Positions 26,295 to 34,755 of a DNA stretch of 64,000 nucleotides are shown piece by piece (the stretch's first letter is position 1; each line of letters begins with the position of its first letter). The translations under genes were made by a program, and so were the position numbers. Source of the stretch: JAIEPW01 sp964471915 (lineage in GTDB: Bacteria; Acidobacteriota; Terriglobia; Bryobacterales; Bryobacteraceae). The stretch is taken from contig CAYYID010000009.1 of assembly GCA_964471915.1 (NCBI GenBank), positions 1 to 64,000 of the forward strand, in the 5' to 3' direction. A model generated the notes under the pieces. That model ran no database searches, was not told the origin of the DNA, and was given only the letters and a program-made list of their open reading frames with translations.

Positions 26295-28670
26295 TCACGC
26301 GGTCACCTCATACACCAACAGGCGAAGCGCATTGGCGATCACGATTAAAGTGCTGCCCTCATGAACAAATACCGCCGCGCCGATCCCAAAGAACCCCGTC
26401 GTTGTCGCGACGACCAGTAACGCAATTACGCCGAGTGAAAGATACAGATTTTGGCGGATGACGGCACGGGCCTGGCGCGATAGGCCGATGGCGAACGGGA
26501 GGCGGCCCAGATCGTCGGCCATCAGCGCGACATCCGCGGTTTCCAGCGCCGCCGCGGTTCCCGCTCCGCCCATCGCAATGCCGACCGTGGCTTGCGCCAG
26601 CGCAGGCGCGTCATTCACACCATCGCCTACCATGGCGACGCGTTCATGTTTCTCCAGCAGCGCTTTGATGGCGGTCACTTTGTCCTCAGGCATCAATTCC
26701 GCGCGTACTTCGTCAACGCCTACTTCCTTGCCAATTGCATCACCCACACCGCGATGATCGCCGGTGAGCATCACAATCGAACGGATTCCCAGCTTCCGCA
26801 ACGCATCGAGCACATTCTTAACGCCTTCACGCGGTTTATCGGCCATGCCCAGGACGCCAAGCCAGCGCTCTGCCTGGCGCACGATCATCACGCTACGCCC
26901 TTGCGATTGGAGTTGGGCAACAGCCTCTTTCAACTTCGGGGGCAATGGCGCTCCGGCCTCTTCGAACAGGCGGGCATTGCCGATCTCGACCACCTGGTTA
27001 TTGACCCGGGCCCGCACGCCGCGCCCGGTGATGCTTTCGAGCGATTCCGCCTTGGCCGCCTGCACGTTATCTTTTTCACCGCGGCGAACCACGGCGCGAG
27101 CCAGCGGATGCTGAGACTCCTTCTCAACCGCCGAGGCGATTTCCAGCAGTTCACGCTCATTCACATTTTCCGCCGTGACCACATTGGTCACTTCCGGCTG
27201 GCCCATGGTGAGCGTGCCAGTCTTGTCGAGCGCTAGAGCCTCGATGGTCCCCAGGTTCTCCAGATGAACACCGCCCTTGATGAGCACGCCCCGGCGAGCC
27301 GCTTGTGCGATTCCCGCCAGCACCGTTGAGGGAGTGCCGAGCGCGAGCGCACAAGGCGAGGACGCTACCAGCAGCGCCATGCCGCGGTAGAAACTGATGC
27401 TCCAGGTCCAGATTCCGAAAACCGGCGGCAGCACGATCAACAGCAGCGCGGACAGTAGAACGATTGGCACGAAGATGCGTTCGAAACGATCCGTGAAAAC
27501 CTGCGTCGGAGCTTTTGAGGTCTGCGCTTCCGCCACCAGTTTCATCACCCTATCCAGCGTGCGATCACCAGCGGCGCGTGTCGTCGTGATGGTCAGTGCG
27601 CCTTCGCCGTTAACCGTTCCGGCAAAGACTTCGTCGCCTTCCACCTTGTCGACCGGTACCGACTCTCCGGTAATCGGCGCCTGGTTCACTCCGGATTTAC
27701 CGAATTGAATGCGGCCGTCCACCGGAATACGCTCGGCCGGGCGCACCAGCACCAAGTCTCCGGGCTTCACTTGTTCCACGGGGACTTCGACCGTTGTGCT
27801 TCCTTGTTGCACGCGCGCCACGGGGGGAGCGAGGTCGGCCAGGGCGCGGATCGAATCGCGCGCGCGGCCGAGTGCGTAGTGCTCGAGCGAGTGCGCGAGC
27901 GAGAAAAGGAACAACAGGAAGGCGCCTTCCGCCCACTCACCGAGAATCGCCGCGCCGATGGCCGCCAGCAGCATCAGCAGGTCGATATCGAACGCGAATT
28001 TTCCTTTACGCAGTCCGCCTACACTATGGCGCACCATATCGTAAGCGCCGAAAACGTAGGACAGGACATAAATGCCGGTAGTCAACGGAGGCATCACGCC
28101 GCCGAAGCGGGCTAGGGCCCAGGCGGTCACCAGAAATGCGCCCGAAGTGAGGCTCCACGCCAACTCACGATTTCGCGAAAACCACGATGCGGGAGCGGCT
28201 TCGGCAGGAAAAAGGGCCGTCGGCGGCGCTGCCGGCGAGAAGCCGAGGTCCTGAATCGCGGCATCGAGGGCCGCTGGTTGAAATTGCCTTCGGTCGAATT
28301 CAACTCCCGCCGTCTGCGCGGCGAGATTGACGGAGACCGAGAGAACGCCGCCGATCGAGGCCAGCGAGTCTTCGATACGCCGCCCGGCGTCCTCCCCGGA
28401 GATGGCGCGCAGTTGCCACAAGCCATGGCCATAGCGCTCCTGTATTTGCGCCCCCGCCCCTGTTGCAAGCCGCTGCACCTCTGCCAACGACACAATCTGA
28501 GGATCGTAATGGACGCAGAGTTCCGGCGGATTCACTTCGGTTCTCACATGAACCTTCTGGATACCGGGCCGGGGCGAGATCAGGGCAGTGAGTCGGTTTA
28601 CACAAGCGTCCCGCGTATCCGCGAGATCGGGAAGGAGAAGAGGCAGATCGATCCGAACACTACGGGCCAT
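26295..28670 (-). CDS. P1B-4-type metal-transporting ATPase (Co/Fe/Zn class)
   Basis: The 791-residue P-type ATPase has two degenerate HMA-like domains at the N-terminus (about 5-80 and 85-145) lacking CxxC. TGES lies at 334-337, SPC at 438-440 in place of CPC, and DKTGT at 482-486, followed by a GDGVNDAP hinge and HEGST in the last TM pair. SPC with HEGxT defines the P1B-4 subgroup (CoaT, CtpD, PfeT), which exports Co2+, Fe2+ or Ni2+ and sometimes Zn2+. This differs from the P1B-2 pump at 629-2857. It is monocistronic as far as seen. Confidence 0.9.
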   Translation of the reverse strand: MARSVRIDLPLLLPDLADTRDACVNRLTALISPRPGIQKVHVRTEVNPPELCVHYDPQIVSLAEVQRLATGAGAQIQERYGHGLWQLRAISGEDAGRRIEDSLASIGGVLSVSVNLAAQTAGVEFDRRQFQPAALDAAIQDLGFSPAAPPTALFPAEAAPASWFSRNRELAWSLTSGAFLVTAWALARFGGVMPPLTTGIYVLSYVFGAYDMVRHSVGGLRKGKFAFDIDLLMLLAAIGAAILGEWAEGAFLLFLFSLAHSLEHYALGRARDSIRALADLAPPVARVQQGSTTVEVPVEQVKPGDLVLVRPAERIPVDGRIQFGKSGVNQAPITGESVPVDKVEGDEVFAGTVNGEGALTITTTRAAGDRTLDRVMKLVAEAQTSKAPTQVFTDRFERIFVPIVLLSALLLIVLPPVFGIWTWSISFYRGMALLVASSPCALALGTPSTVLAGIAQAARRGVLIKGGVHLENLGTIEALALDKTGTLTMGQPEVTNVVTAENVNERELLEIASAVEKESQHPLARAVVRRGEKDNVQAAKAESLESITGRGVRARVNNQVVEIGNARLFEEAGAPLPPKLKEAVAQLQSQGRSVMIVRQAERWLGVLGMADKPREGVKNVLDALRKLGIRSIVMLTGDHRGVGDAIGKEVGVDEVRAELMPEDKVTAIKALLEKHERVAMVGDGVNDAPALAQATVGIAMGGAGTAAALETADVALMADDLGRLPFAIGLSRQARAVIRQNLYLSLGVIALLVVATTTGFFGIGAAVFVHEGSTLIVIANALRLLVYEVTA

Positions 28671-28825
28671 GGCTGTTTATAACATCATTGTTACCCGCCG
28701 CGCTAATGGTTTTGGATTGCGGGGGGCTGGTGTCGGGATTTGGAACTCCGGCCGGTGGGGCTCCATGCTGCGATCACGGATTTCGGTTAAGCTTGGTCAG
28801 TCGTCCCGGCGTTCCTCGTCCTGCG

Positions 28826-29026
28826 TTATCGATGGAGACGCTGGTTTTGCAGGTGGGAATCTCGCCCGTAGACGCCGCGATGATGGCGGTCCGAAATTCT
28901 CGGATCGTAACGCGCATAGCCAGGTCCGACGCGGGGTGGATACCGCGCGCGGTAAGAGCCCGCGCATCCTGTGGCGAACAGAGAACTGCTGGCCAGAAGT
29001 AACATTGCAATCCACTTGGTTTCCAT
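28826..29026 (-). CDS. Small putative lipoprotein
   Basis: The 66-residue frame starts with ATG preceded by GGAGGGAGG (good ribosome-binding site) and has a lipoprotein signal (IAMLLLASSSLFATGC) with Cys21 as lipidation site. The mature part is short, Tyr/Arg/Pro-rich (YRARYPPRVGPGYARYDPRI) and then changes character. It could be the front of a longer lipoprotein that lost its frame near residue 45. No family is recognised. Confidence 0.5.
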   Translation of the reverse strand: METKWIAMLLLASSSLFATGCAGSYRARYPPRVGPGYARYDPRISDRHHRGVYGRDSHLQNQRLHR

Positions 29027-29285
29027 ATACCCTCCCTCCGAGTTATCTGCATGTTGAAGGCCATGAGCGAATTGCTTTGAAATGATCGGTGTGGGAAGAC
29101 GATCCTACAAACTAGATTGTCTATTTTCACCGCTACGGTGGTTTTGAGCCGTCGGCCCGCCAACGGGCAGCGGCATCGAGCGGCGGCCTAGAATCGCGTC
29201 TGCTCGCGCTGTCTGCCCGGCGACTTGCAGGGTGCCAGACCACGCGCGAGAGCAGGAAGGAGAAGCGGCAGGCCGGAGCGGAAAC

Positions 29286-29757
29286 CTAATCGGCGATTCC
29301 CGCATCCGGCGGGTCGATGCCGAGGGCAGTGGCCAATGCGATCAGATGATCCTGCTCCTGTACCAGGATGCCGCGCAGGCTTTCGGCAATCGCAAACTCA
29401 TTCAACTCGTCGGCCTGCTTAACGCGGCGGCGATAATTGCGGATGGTCTCCTTTTCATTCTCCAGGTCGAACTTAAGCATCTGCTCCGCCTTCTCGGACG
29501 TCTTCACGGGCTGCGGCGTCACTGCGGGCATGCCTCCCAGAGAATCGACGTGCTTCGCGATCTGCAGCGCATGGTCAAGCTCTTCCTTCGCATGAACCTC
29601 CAGTTCAGTCCAGTTCAGCGGCAATGTTCATGTACGCGGCTCCCTTGAGCACCTGCGAATAGTTCACATAAGCAATGATCGCCTGATATTCGCGGGACAG
29701 ATCTCCATTCAAAGCGGCGATGAACTTCTCGCGAGTTAACTTCTGACTAGTAGGTAT
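29286..29757 (-). pseudogene. Bacterioferritin-like protein, start lost and frameshifted by a 10-bp tandem duplication
   Basis: From 29757 leftward the frame reads PTSQKLTREKFIAALNGDLS and YQAIIAYVNYSQVLKGAAYM, ending ...NIAAELD-stop. After a 10-base duplication at 29599-29618 the next frame continues as EVHAKEELDHALQIAKHVDS and FDLENEKETIRNYRRRVKQA to GIDPPDAGIAD. Joined, the two halves make a bacterioferritin-type four-helix ferritin of about 150 residues with Glu/His iron ligands. The codon where ATG is expected is ATA, 4-5 bases after GGGAG. Two independent lesions indicate a dead gene. Confidence 0.85.
29599..29618. repeat. 10-bp perfect tandem duplication inside the bacterioferritin gene
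   Basis: TCCAGTTCAG occurs twice in a row at 29599-29608 and 29609-29618. Removing one copy restores the reading frame of the ferritin-like gene exactly, so this is the inactivating mutation. Confidence 0.9.
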
Positions 29758-29833
29758 GTTTCTCCCGTTTTCAATTAAGCGGCCACGATTCGGTATCCAA
29801 ATCTTGGCATATCACCGTAGGTCGGCAAAGACG

Positions 29834-30586
29834 TTACTTACCCTGCGTTAGCGGGAGGCCCGTGGCGAGCATTTCGACAACCAGCAACAGTACGAACCCA
29901 ACGAAAAACGTGCCTGTTAGAGCGGCGGTTTCGGGCTCTTCATGCGCCTCGACTAGAAGTTCCTCCGTGACGAGGTACAGGAGCGCGGCCGCGCCGAACG
30001 AGAGCACCAGTTCCCGCGCCGCACCTGACAAACCACCGAGGAGCGCCGACCCAGCCGCAGCGCCAATCACAATCAAGGAGGCAAGGCCTGCCGTTACGAA
30101 TACGATTCGAGTGCGCGAAACGCCCGCTTTGCTCTGCGCCACAGATCCGGCGAGACCGAGGAACAGCCCCTCTGTCGCCAGCGCGACGGTGAGCAGCAAT
30201 CCTTCCTTAGCACCAGCAGCGAATCCGACACCAATCAACAGGCCGTCAACCAGCAAGTCCACCCCCAAGGTTGCTAACAGGCCGGATGGCTGTTTCGCGC
30301 CGCTCACGGCCTTTTTGCCGCTGCGTTCCGCCCAACTTCGAATTGCTAGCATGACAGCCAGGCCGATTGCAAAGCCGCCCACCACCGCCGCGGGACGCGC
30401 TTCATGCACTATATCCGGAAGAAGTTCCACACCGATTGCGGCAAAAACCAGCCCTGCAGCAAAGTGTTGTACCGCACTGCGCAATCTTGCGCCGGGTGCC
30501 CGGACAACGGCCACCACCCCACCTAGTAGGGCCGCTGCTGCCGGGATTAGCGCGTAAGCGACGACGCTCGCAAGCGTTGTGGTCAT
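29834..30586 (-). CDS. ZIP family divalent-metal transporter
   Basis: The protein of about 250 residues has eight hydrophobic segments. The ZIP core is seen in the AAGLVFAAIGVELLPDIVHE segment (TM2) and in LGVDLLVDGLLIGVGFAAGA then LATEGLFLGLAG, with Asp/Glu in place of the usual His in TM4 and TM5. ZIP proteins usually import Zn2+ or Fe2+. I start at the ATG at 30586; an in-frame GTG at 30601 is possible. The gene stands alone among metal genes. Lack of TM4 His makes the metal uncertain. Confidence 0.8.
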   Translation of the reverse strand: MTTTLASVVAYALIPAAAALLGGVVAVVRAPGARLRSAVQHFAAGLVFAAIGVELLPDIVHEARPAAVVGGFAIGLAVMLAIRSWAERSGKKAVSGAKQPSGLLATLGVDLLVDGLLIGVGFAAGAKEGLLLTVALATEGLFLGLAGSVAQSKAGVSRTRIVFVTAGLASLIVIGAAAGSALLGGLSGAARELVLSFGAAALLYLVTEELLVEAHEEPETAALTGTFFVGFVLLLVVEMLATGLPLTQGK

Positions 30587-30715
30587 TGCGTAAGAGTACA
30601 CTCCTCGCCTGCTAAATAGAGGAAGATGGGTCGGTGATGCGAACTAGCAGAGTTGGCAGCTACCCTTGGACGGAGCTTATCCAGGCGTAACATCTTCACC
30701 GACTAACCTGAGCGT

Positions 30716-31324
30716 CTAAGGGTTCGGCAAACGGAGTTCCGGGTCAGTATGCAGATGGTTGACGACGTTGAAGACACCGGACACGCCGCGAGCCTGAATG
30801 TTGGCGATGTTCTTATCCCCTTCGCTTGCCACGACGCCTTCCAGCACTACATTCCCATTTTTCACGAGAATGTGAATGGGCGGTACTGCTTGCAGTCCGT
30901 ACCGCTGTAGCGCGGGTTGAGAGTAGACCGCCCGGTAAACCGCCATCCGAATGCGGTCGTCATTTGGCGACACCGGGAATACCTCGATTTGATTGTCGAC
31001 GGTCTCCACCCCTTCGATCCCCTTAACAGCTCGCTCGGCGGCGGTCTTAAGGGTGGGTGTGGCAACTTGACCGAGCAGCGTCACCCGCCCGCCGTCGAGC
31101 CGAAAAGAAAAATTGTCGAACACTCCATAGTAGGGAAGCATAATCAGTTCACGGCGAATTTGTTTGACCAGTCGCTCTCGTCCGCGATCGCTCGCCGGTG
31201 CGCCCGGAGTGGCGAGCTTAGGTCTTTCGGGCGGCTGGGCCGAAACTATATCGCCAATGGCGAGAACCGCGAGCAGGGAAAAATGAAGTATTCGCGTCGA
31301 AGCCAATTCTGCTACGCGTGTCAT
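30716..31324 (-). CDS. Secreted protein with two BON domains
   Basis: The 202-residue protein has a signal peptide (ILHFSLLAVLAIGDIVSAQ) and two BON repeats: about 50-115 (VKQIRRELIMLPYYGVFDNF ... VKGIEGVETVDNQIEV) and about 125-195 (RMAVYRAVYSQPALQ ... NGNVVLEGVVASEGDKNIAN). BON domains bind phospholipid or help stabilise the envelope under osmotic stress. AGGAGAG five bases before the ATG supports this start. It is probably periplasmic. Confidence 0.85.
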   Translation of the reverse strand: MTRVAELASTRILHFSLLAVLAIGDIVSAQPPERPKLATPGAPASDRGRERLVKQIRRELIMLPYYGVFDNFSFRLDGGRVTLLGQVATPTLKTAAERAVKGIEGVETVDNQIEVFPVSPNDDRIRMAVYRAVYSQPALQRYGLQAVPPIHILVKNGNVVLEGVVASEGDKNIANIQARGVSGVFNVVNHLHTDPELRLPNP

Positions 31325-31421
31325 AGATCTCTCCTTCTATCATTGTTGGGGACCCACCGCCGCGCTCATAACCAAGCGCGACATTCAGCACTCTATTTGT
31401 AGCACGTTTAGCGCCACTTCA

Positions 31422-31625
31422 TTAGTCTGTCTCCTTCAATTTTCGGGTCTTCTTCATCAATCGCTCGATGCGCTCTTTCCACGGGCGGATCACGGGATGG
31501 TCCGAGCCCAGCACCGCGACCGCTGCGATGAGAAACGGTGTACCAGGGACAATCGGAAGCAGCACGTCCGCGACCCCCGCCACAAGCAGTGCATAACCGA
31601 TCGCTGTTCGAGTTCGTACCCACAT
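31422..31625 (-). CDS. Small two-TM membrane protein (DUF454/PGPGW-like)
   Basis: The short protein of about 67 residues has TM segments near 9-40 with the LLPIVPGTPFLIAAVAVLGS motif, then a basic amphipathic tail (RPWKERIERLMKKTRK). It recalls the YbaN/DUF454 core P-x-PGTPF. I start at ATG 31625; a TTG at 31640 is also in frame. It lies immediately downstream of the truncated HtpX gene. Function is unknown. Confidence 0.55.
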   Translation of the reverse strand: MWVRTRTAIGYALLVAGVADVLLPIVPGTPFLIAAVAVLGSDHPVIRPWKERIERLMKKTRKLKETD

Positions 31626-31644
31626 GAAGGCCCCGCTCAACCGC

Positions 31645-32088
31645 TCAACCCACCAGCGTAAGATCCTGCGTAGCCAAGGCCTCGAGGCGTTTGATGCGGG
31701 CCTCCGTGGGCGGGTGTGTGCTGAAGAGCCGCATCAGGCCGCCGCCGCTAAATGGATTGAGAATGAAGAGGCGCGCCGTGGCCGGGCTGCCGGTGGCGAT
31801 CGGCGTTTCATGGTTCATCGCCTCGATCTTGCGCAATTCTCCGGCGAGGGCAAGAGGGTCGCCTGTTATCCGGGCGCCGCGCTCGTCGGCTACAAACTCT
31901 CTCGATCTGGAAATCGCCATCTGGATAAGGCTTGCCAGGAACGGCGCCAATATGATCCCGATTAGCCCTCCGAAAGGATGAGACTCTTCTTCGGTGTCGG
32001 ACGAGCGTCCGCTTGAGAACATCATTCCCCACATCGCGGTGTTCGCCAGCATGCTCAATGCGCCGGCGATGGTTTCCAGACCGCGCTC
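31645..32088 (-). pseudogene. htpX: M48 metalloprotease HtpX, C-terminal remnant
   Basis: Only the last ~145 residues remain: LETIAGALSMLANTAMWGMM, then ILAPFLASLIQMAISRSREF and VADERGARITGDPLAL with the zinc-ligand Glu region, and the LFSTHPPTEARIKRLEAL tail typical of HtpX. The N-terminal half with TM1-2 and the HEXXH zinc motif is missing: upstream of about 32090 the frame is closed by a stop. The junction lies between this remnant and the DsbA-like gene. It cannot be an active protease. Confidence 0.8.
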
Positions 32089-32214
32089 GAATTAAGCAAG
32101 GTCGAGGAATTCACTGTGCAGCGTTCGGGAGGACGATCGGGACGGCGCCATCGGCCAGCGCGAGGATGGGCGGTACTAAGGTGGTGCGGTTCGGGTCCCC
32201 TGGCGAGCCCAAGC

Positions 32215-32892
32215 TCAGTCTCGCCTCAGCGCCAGCCCCGGATAGTTCGCGCGGAGCTCGGTCTCGATGAGTTCCTTGAACTCCCGCGCGCCGAAGGGAT
32301 CGAGAGGCTTGCCGTTGACGAAGATTCCCGGCGTCTTGCGCACGTCCAGCACCCGGGCGTCGGCCAGGTCCTGCTCGATGATGGGGTCGATTTCGGGATC
32401 GCTCATCCCGGACTGGATGGCGCCGACATCGAGGCCGGCGCGCGCGAGGAGCGGCCAGACCCGATCCACCATGACCTGATGGTGCTGCGTCCACTGCGCT
32501 TGCGTCGCATACAGGATGTCCAGCGTCTCCCAGAACTTGCCGAGCTTCTTGGCGGCGATGAGGACCTTGACCGCATCCGCTGCGCTCTCGTGGAAGGGCG
32601 CGTATCGGATTACCAGCTTGATCTTGCCGGGGTACGCGGCCATCCACTGCTTCACGAAATGCGAAAAAGACGCGCAGGTCTCGCAGGCAGGGTCGGTGAA
32701 CTTTACGATATACACCTTGGCGTCGGCGTCGCCGAGCATCGGTGAATGGAACTTGATGAACGTCGAGGCGTTCTCCTGCGCCATGAAGCCGAGCTTCCTG
32801 GCGCGCTGGCTCTTATAAACCGAGCTCGCGATTATGAATCCCGCGACCAGTACGAGTGCCGAAATCCCGAAAACGATCTTTGGCTTCATCAT
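32215..32892 (-). CDS. DsbA-family membrane-anchored thiol oxidoreductase
   Basis: The 225-residue protein has an N-terminal TM anchor (about 5-24) and a thioredoxin-like fold with active site CETC at 70-73 in FTDPACETCASFSHF. A helical insertion follows, then the cis-Pro loop VRKTPGIFVNGKPLDPFG. It acts in the periplasm on disulfides. It overlaps the dsbB-like gene by 4 bases (ATGA), forming an oxidant pair like BdbD/BdbC. Both genes look intact, in contrast to their neighbours. Confidence 0.88.
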   Translation of the reverse strand: MMKPKIVFGISALVLVAGFIIASSVYKSQRARKLGFMAQENASTFIKFHSPMLGDADAKVYIVKFTDPACETCASFSHFVKQWMAAYPGKIKLVIRYAPFHESAADAVKVLIAAKKLGKFWETLDILYATQAQWTQHHQVMVDRVWPLLARAGLDVGAIQSGMSDPEIDPIIEQDLADARVLDVRKTPGIFVNGKPLDPFGAREFKELIETELRANYPGLALRRD

Positions 32893-33320
32893 TGGTTTCT
32901 CCGTTTCACGATGATCAACAAGGCCGTCATGGCCGCGAGCGCCAGCAAGGAAAGCAAGGGGATAGAGACGAAGCCGAAGAGCTCGATGTACTTCTCTGTG
33001 CAGGGGACGCCCTGAGTGCAGGGCTGGATGCTCTTGGGGATGAGGCCGGCGTAGAGCAGGTTATGATAGATCGCCGTCAACAGGCCCGCCACTGTCAGCG
33101 GCAGCGCGAACTTCGCCGCGTTGGCGTCGAAGGGGAAGAGGCCCATCGGGAGGATGAGGACCAGAGGGAAGAGCGCGATGCGCTGGTACCAGCACAGGAC
33201 GCAGGGCGCGAAGCCCATCACGTCGCTGAAGAAGAGGCTGCCGAGCGCGGATCCGCTGGCGATGACCCAGCAGGCGAACAGGAGGATCCAGTCTAGCTGG
33301 ATCTTCGTCTCGGTCGGCAT
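32889..33320 (-). CDS. DsbB/BdbC-family disulfide-generating quinone oxidoreductase
   Basis: The protein of about 143 residues has four TM segments, the quinone-proximal pair CVLC at 40-43 (GFAPCVLCWYQRIAL) and a second periplasmic pair Cys101/Cys107 (QPCTQGVPCTEK). These are the four essential cysteines of DsbB. It reoxidises the partner DsbA-like protein and passes electrons to quinone. I prefer the ATG at 33320 (GAGAG 9 bases upstream) to the ATG at 33338. Confidence 0.88.
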   Translation of the reverse strand: MPTETKIQLDWILLFACWVIASGSALGSLFFSDVMGFAPCVLCWYQRIALFPLVLILPMGLFPFDANAAKFALPLTVAGLLTAIYHNLLYAGLIPKSIQPCTQGVPCTEKYIELFGFVSIPLLSLLALAAMTALLIIVKRRNQ

Positions 33321-33719
33321 GGTCAGATTCTCTCGCATCTCTGTGGTAGTGCACGGGCTGAGCAGGGACGGAGAGCACGCGTTCTGCTAACCGCCAGACT
33401 ACCCTAAACCCTATCGTACTCCCTCTCTGGCATCAACTAGGCCCGGCCAACACTGGCAGGTGGGAAGCAGCGAAGACCCATTGGCTCCGTAACTCGCACT
33501 CACTGGCCGAGTCCGCTGAGCATCTGCTTTCGCGTTGAGCCATGTAATTACACGGGTCTACATAATCGCAAGCAATCTTCGGACCAGAAGGTGGATGCGT
33601 TGACGATCCACTGTGAACTGCAGGAAATGGTCGTGTCACGGCGGTCGGATTGCCTATCAAGAGAGAAAAGGGCGCGGCTTTCCAGCCCGCACTCGCGTTG
33701 GGAAGGTTAAGGATCCACT
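33321..33719. other. Intergenic region, no gene seen
   Basis: About 400 bases with only short frames lacking family features. It should carry the dsbB promoter (leftward) and the promoter for the membrane-protein gene at 33720 (rightward; AAGGTTAAGGATCC precedes that ATG). Confidence 0.4.
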
Positions 33720-34256
33720 ATGCGACTCTCAAGAAGAACCGTCTGGGCTGCCATTGCGACCGCCATGTTTGTGGGCCTCGTCGTTATCGTTGGCGTTGGC
33801 GTCGGAATCGTCAAGCTTCGGCCCGCGGCCGTGGTGTGGACTCAGAACGGAGCCGGCGGTAGCCATCTCGACGTAGCGCGACGGGTAGTCGCTCAGATCG
33901 GCGTCCACCTCGGCGACGACCGTACTCAGCAGTTGAGCCGTACCGGCGCCGGACCGGCGTTGTTGGCCGCTCTAGCCGGGAATCCAGAACTGGAAGAGGT
34001 GCTCAGGTAGACTGCTGCCATACCCGCACTCGGTCCTTTGCTGCAGAATGGTGCTTGTCGAAAGGCGCTGGAAGAGGCCGTGCGCCAGAACGTACCCAAC
34101 ATCGGACAGATCAGGCTTGATCAGGTTTCGGCTCCTGAGACGCGCGCGCTGCTCGTTGAGGTCCAGCAGGCGGTTTCCAGCAATCCGCAGGGGGCCGGAG
34201 CGGCTTCCACCGTGAACGCGAAACGTACTCAACGTGCTCGAGAGCGAGGCTTTTGA
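33720..34256 (+). pseudogene. Membrane-anchored hypothetical protein with an in-frame amber stop
   Basis: From ATG 33720 the frame encodes one TM (AIATAMFVGLVVIVGVGVGI) and a helical region ending ALAGNPELEEVLR, then TAG at 34008-34010. The same frame then stays open for 82 codons (PALGPLLQNGACRKALEEAV ... STVNAKRTQ) up to 34256. Its final TGA overlaps the next start as TTGA, so the full 178-codon unit looks like the original gene and the TAG like a nonsense mutation. Read-through is an alternative. The family is not recognised. Confidence 0.6.
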
Positions 34257-34683
34257 GCGACTCCTTCAAAACCCAGGTCGGAGACCGACTGCCTGAGATT
34301 CTGACGGACGAAGAGAGGGCCCTGGCGGCACAGGACATGCTCGAGTTGCGCCGGCGCTACCCGAAGTTGGCTATGCGCGAAGGGCAGATTAGCCAGTTTG
34401 CTACGCCGCCTGGTGCGCCGGACAAATGCGTATTCGCGCAAACGACGCGGACGATTTTGGCGGACCTGACAACAGGAATCATCAGTGTCAGTTGGGCGGC
34501 AACCCCGACTGCGAGGTATGTGGTTGCGTCGCGGCGATGCGCTTGCCTGCTGTTGCGAAACACAGATGGGGTGGGATTGTTCCCTTTGGCACCCTGTTCA
34601 CGGCGAGCCTGAAAATCGGCAGAGTGATTTCGGAAGGCCGTCCACTAAGGCCGGATGTCGAACTTGTGAGGATCCAGCCGTAG
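34253..34683 (+). pseudogene. Radical SAM protein, C-terminal remnant with frameshift
   Basis: The first frame has LTDEERALAAQDMLELRRRY and AMREGQISQFATPPGAPDKC. After a shift near 34475 it continues as CQLGGNPDCEVCGCVAAMRL and HRWGGIVPFGTLFTASLKIG, the Cys-rich C-terminal part (auxiliary cluster) of a radical SAM/SPASM-type enzyme. The N-terminal CxxxCxxC domain is missing, so it is a 3' fragment. It begins with TTG overlapping the previous stop, which suggests a fusion-like junction made by deletion. Confidence 0.7.
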
Positions 34684-34755
34684 ACGAGAGATGCGGTGCT
34701 CGCGATCCGCTCGTCAGGGTGGCCAATAGCGACGAAGTTGATTGAGGAGTAGATT

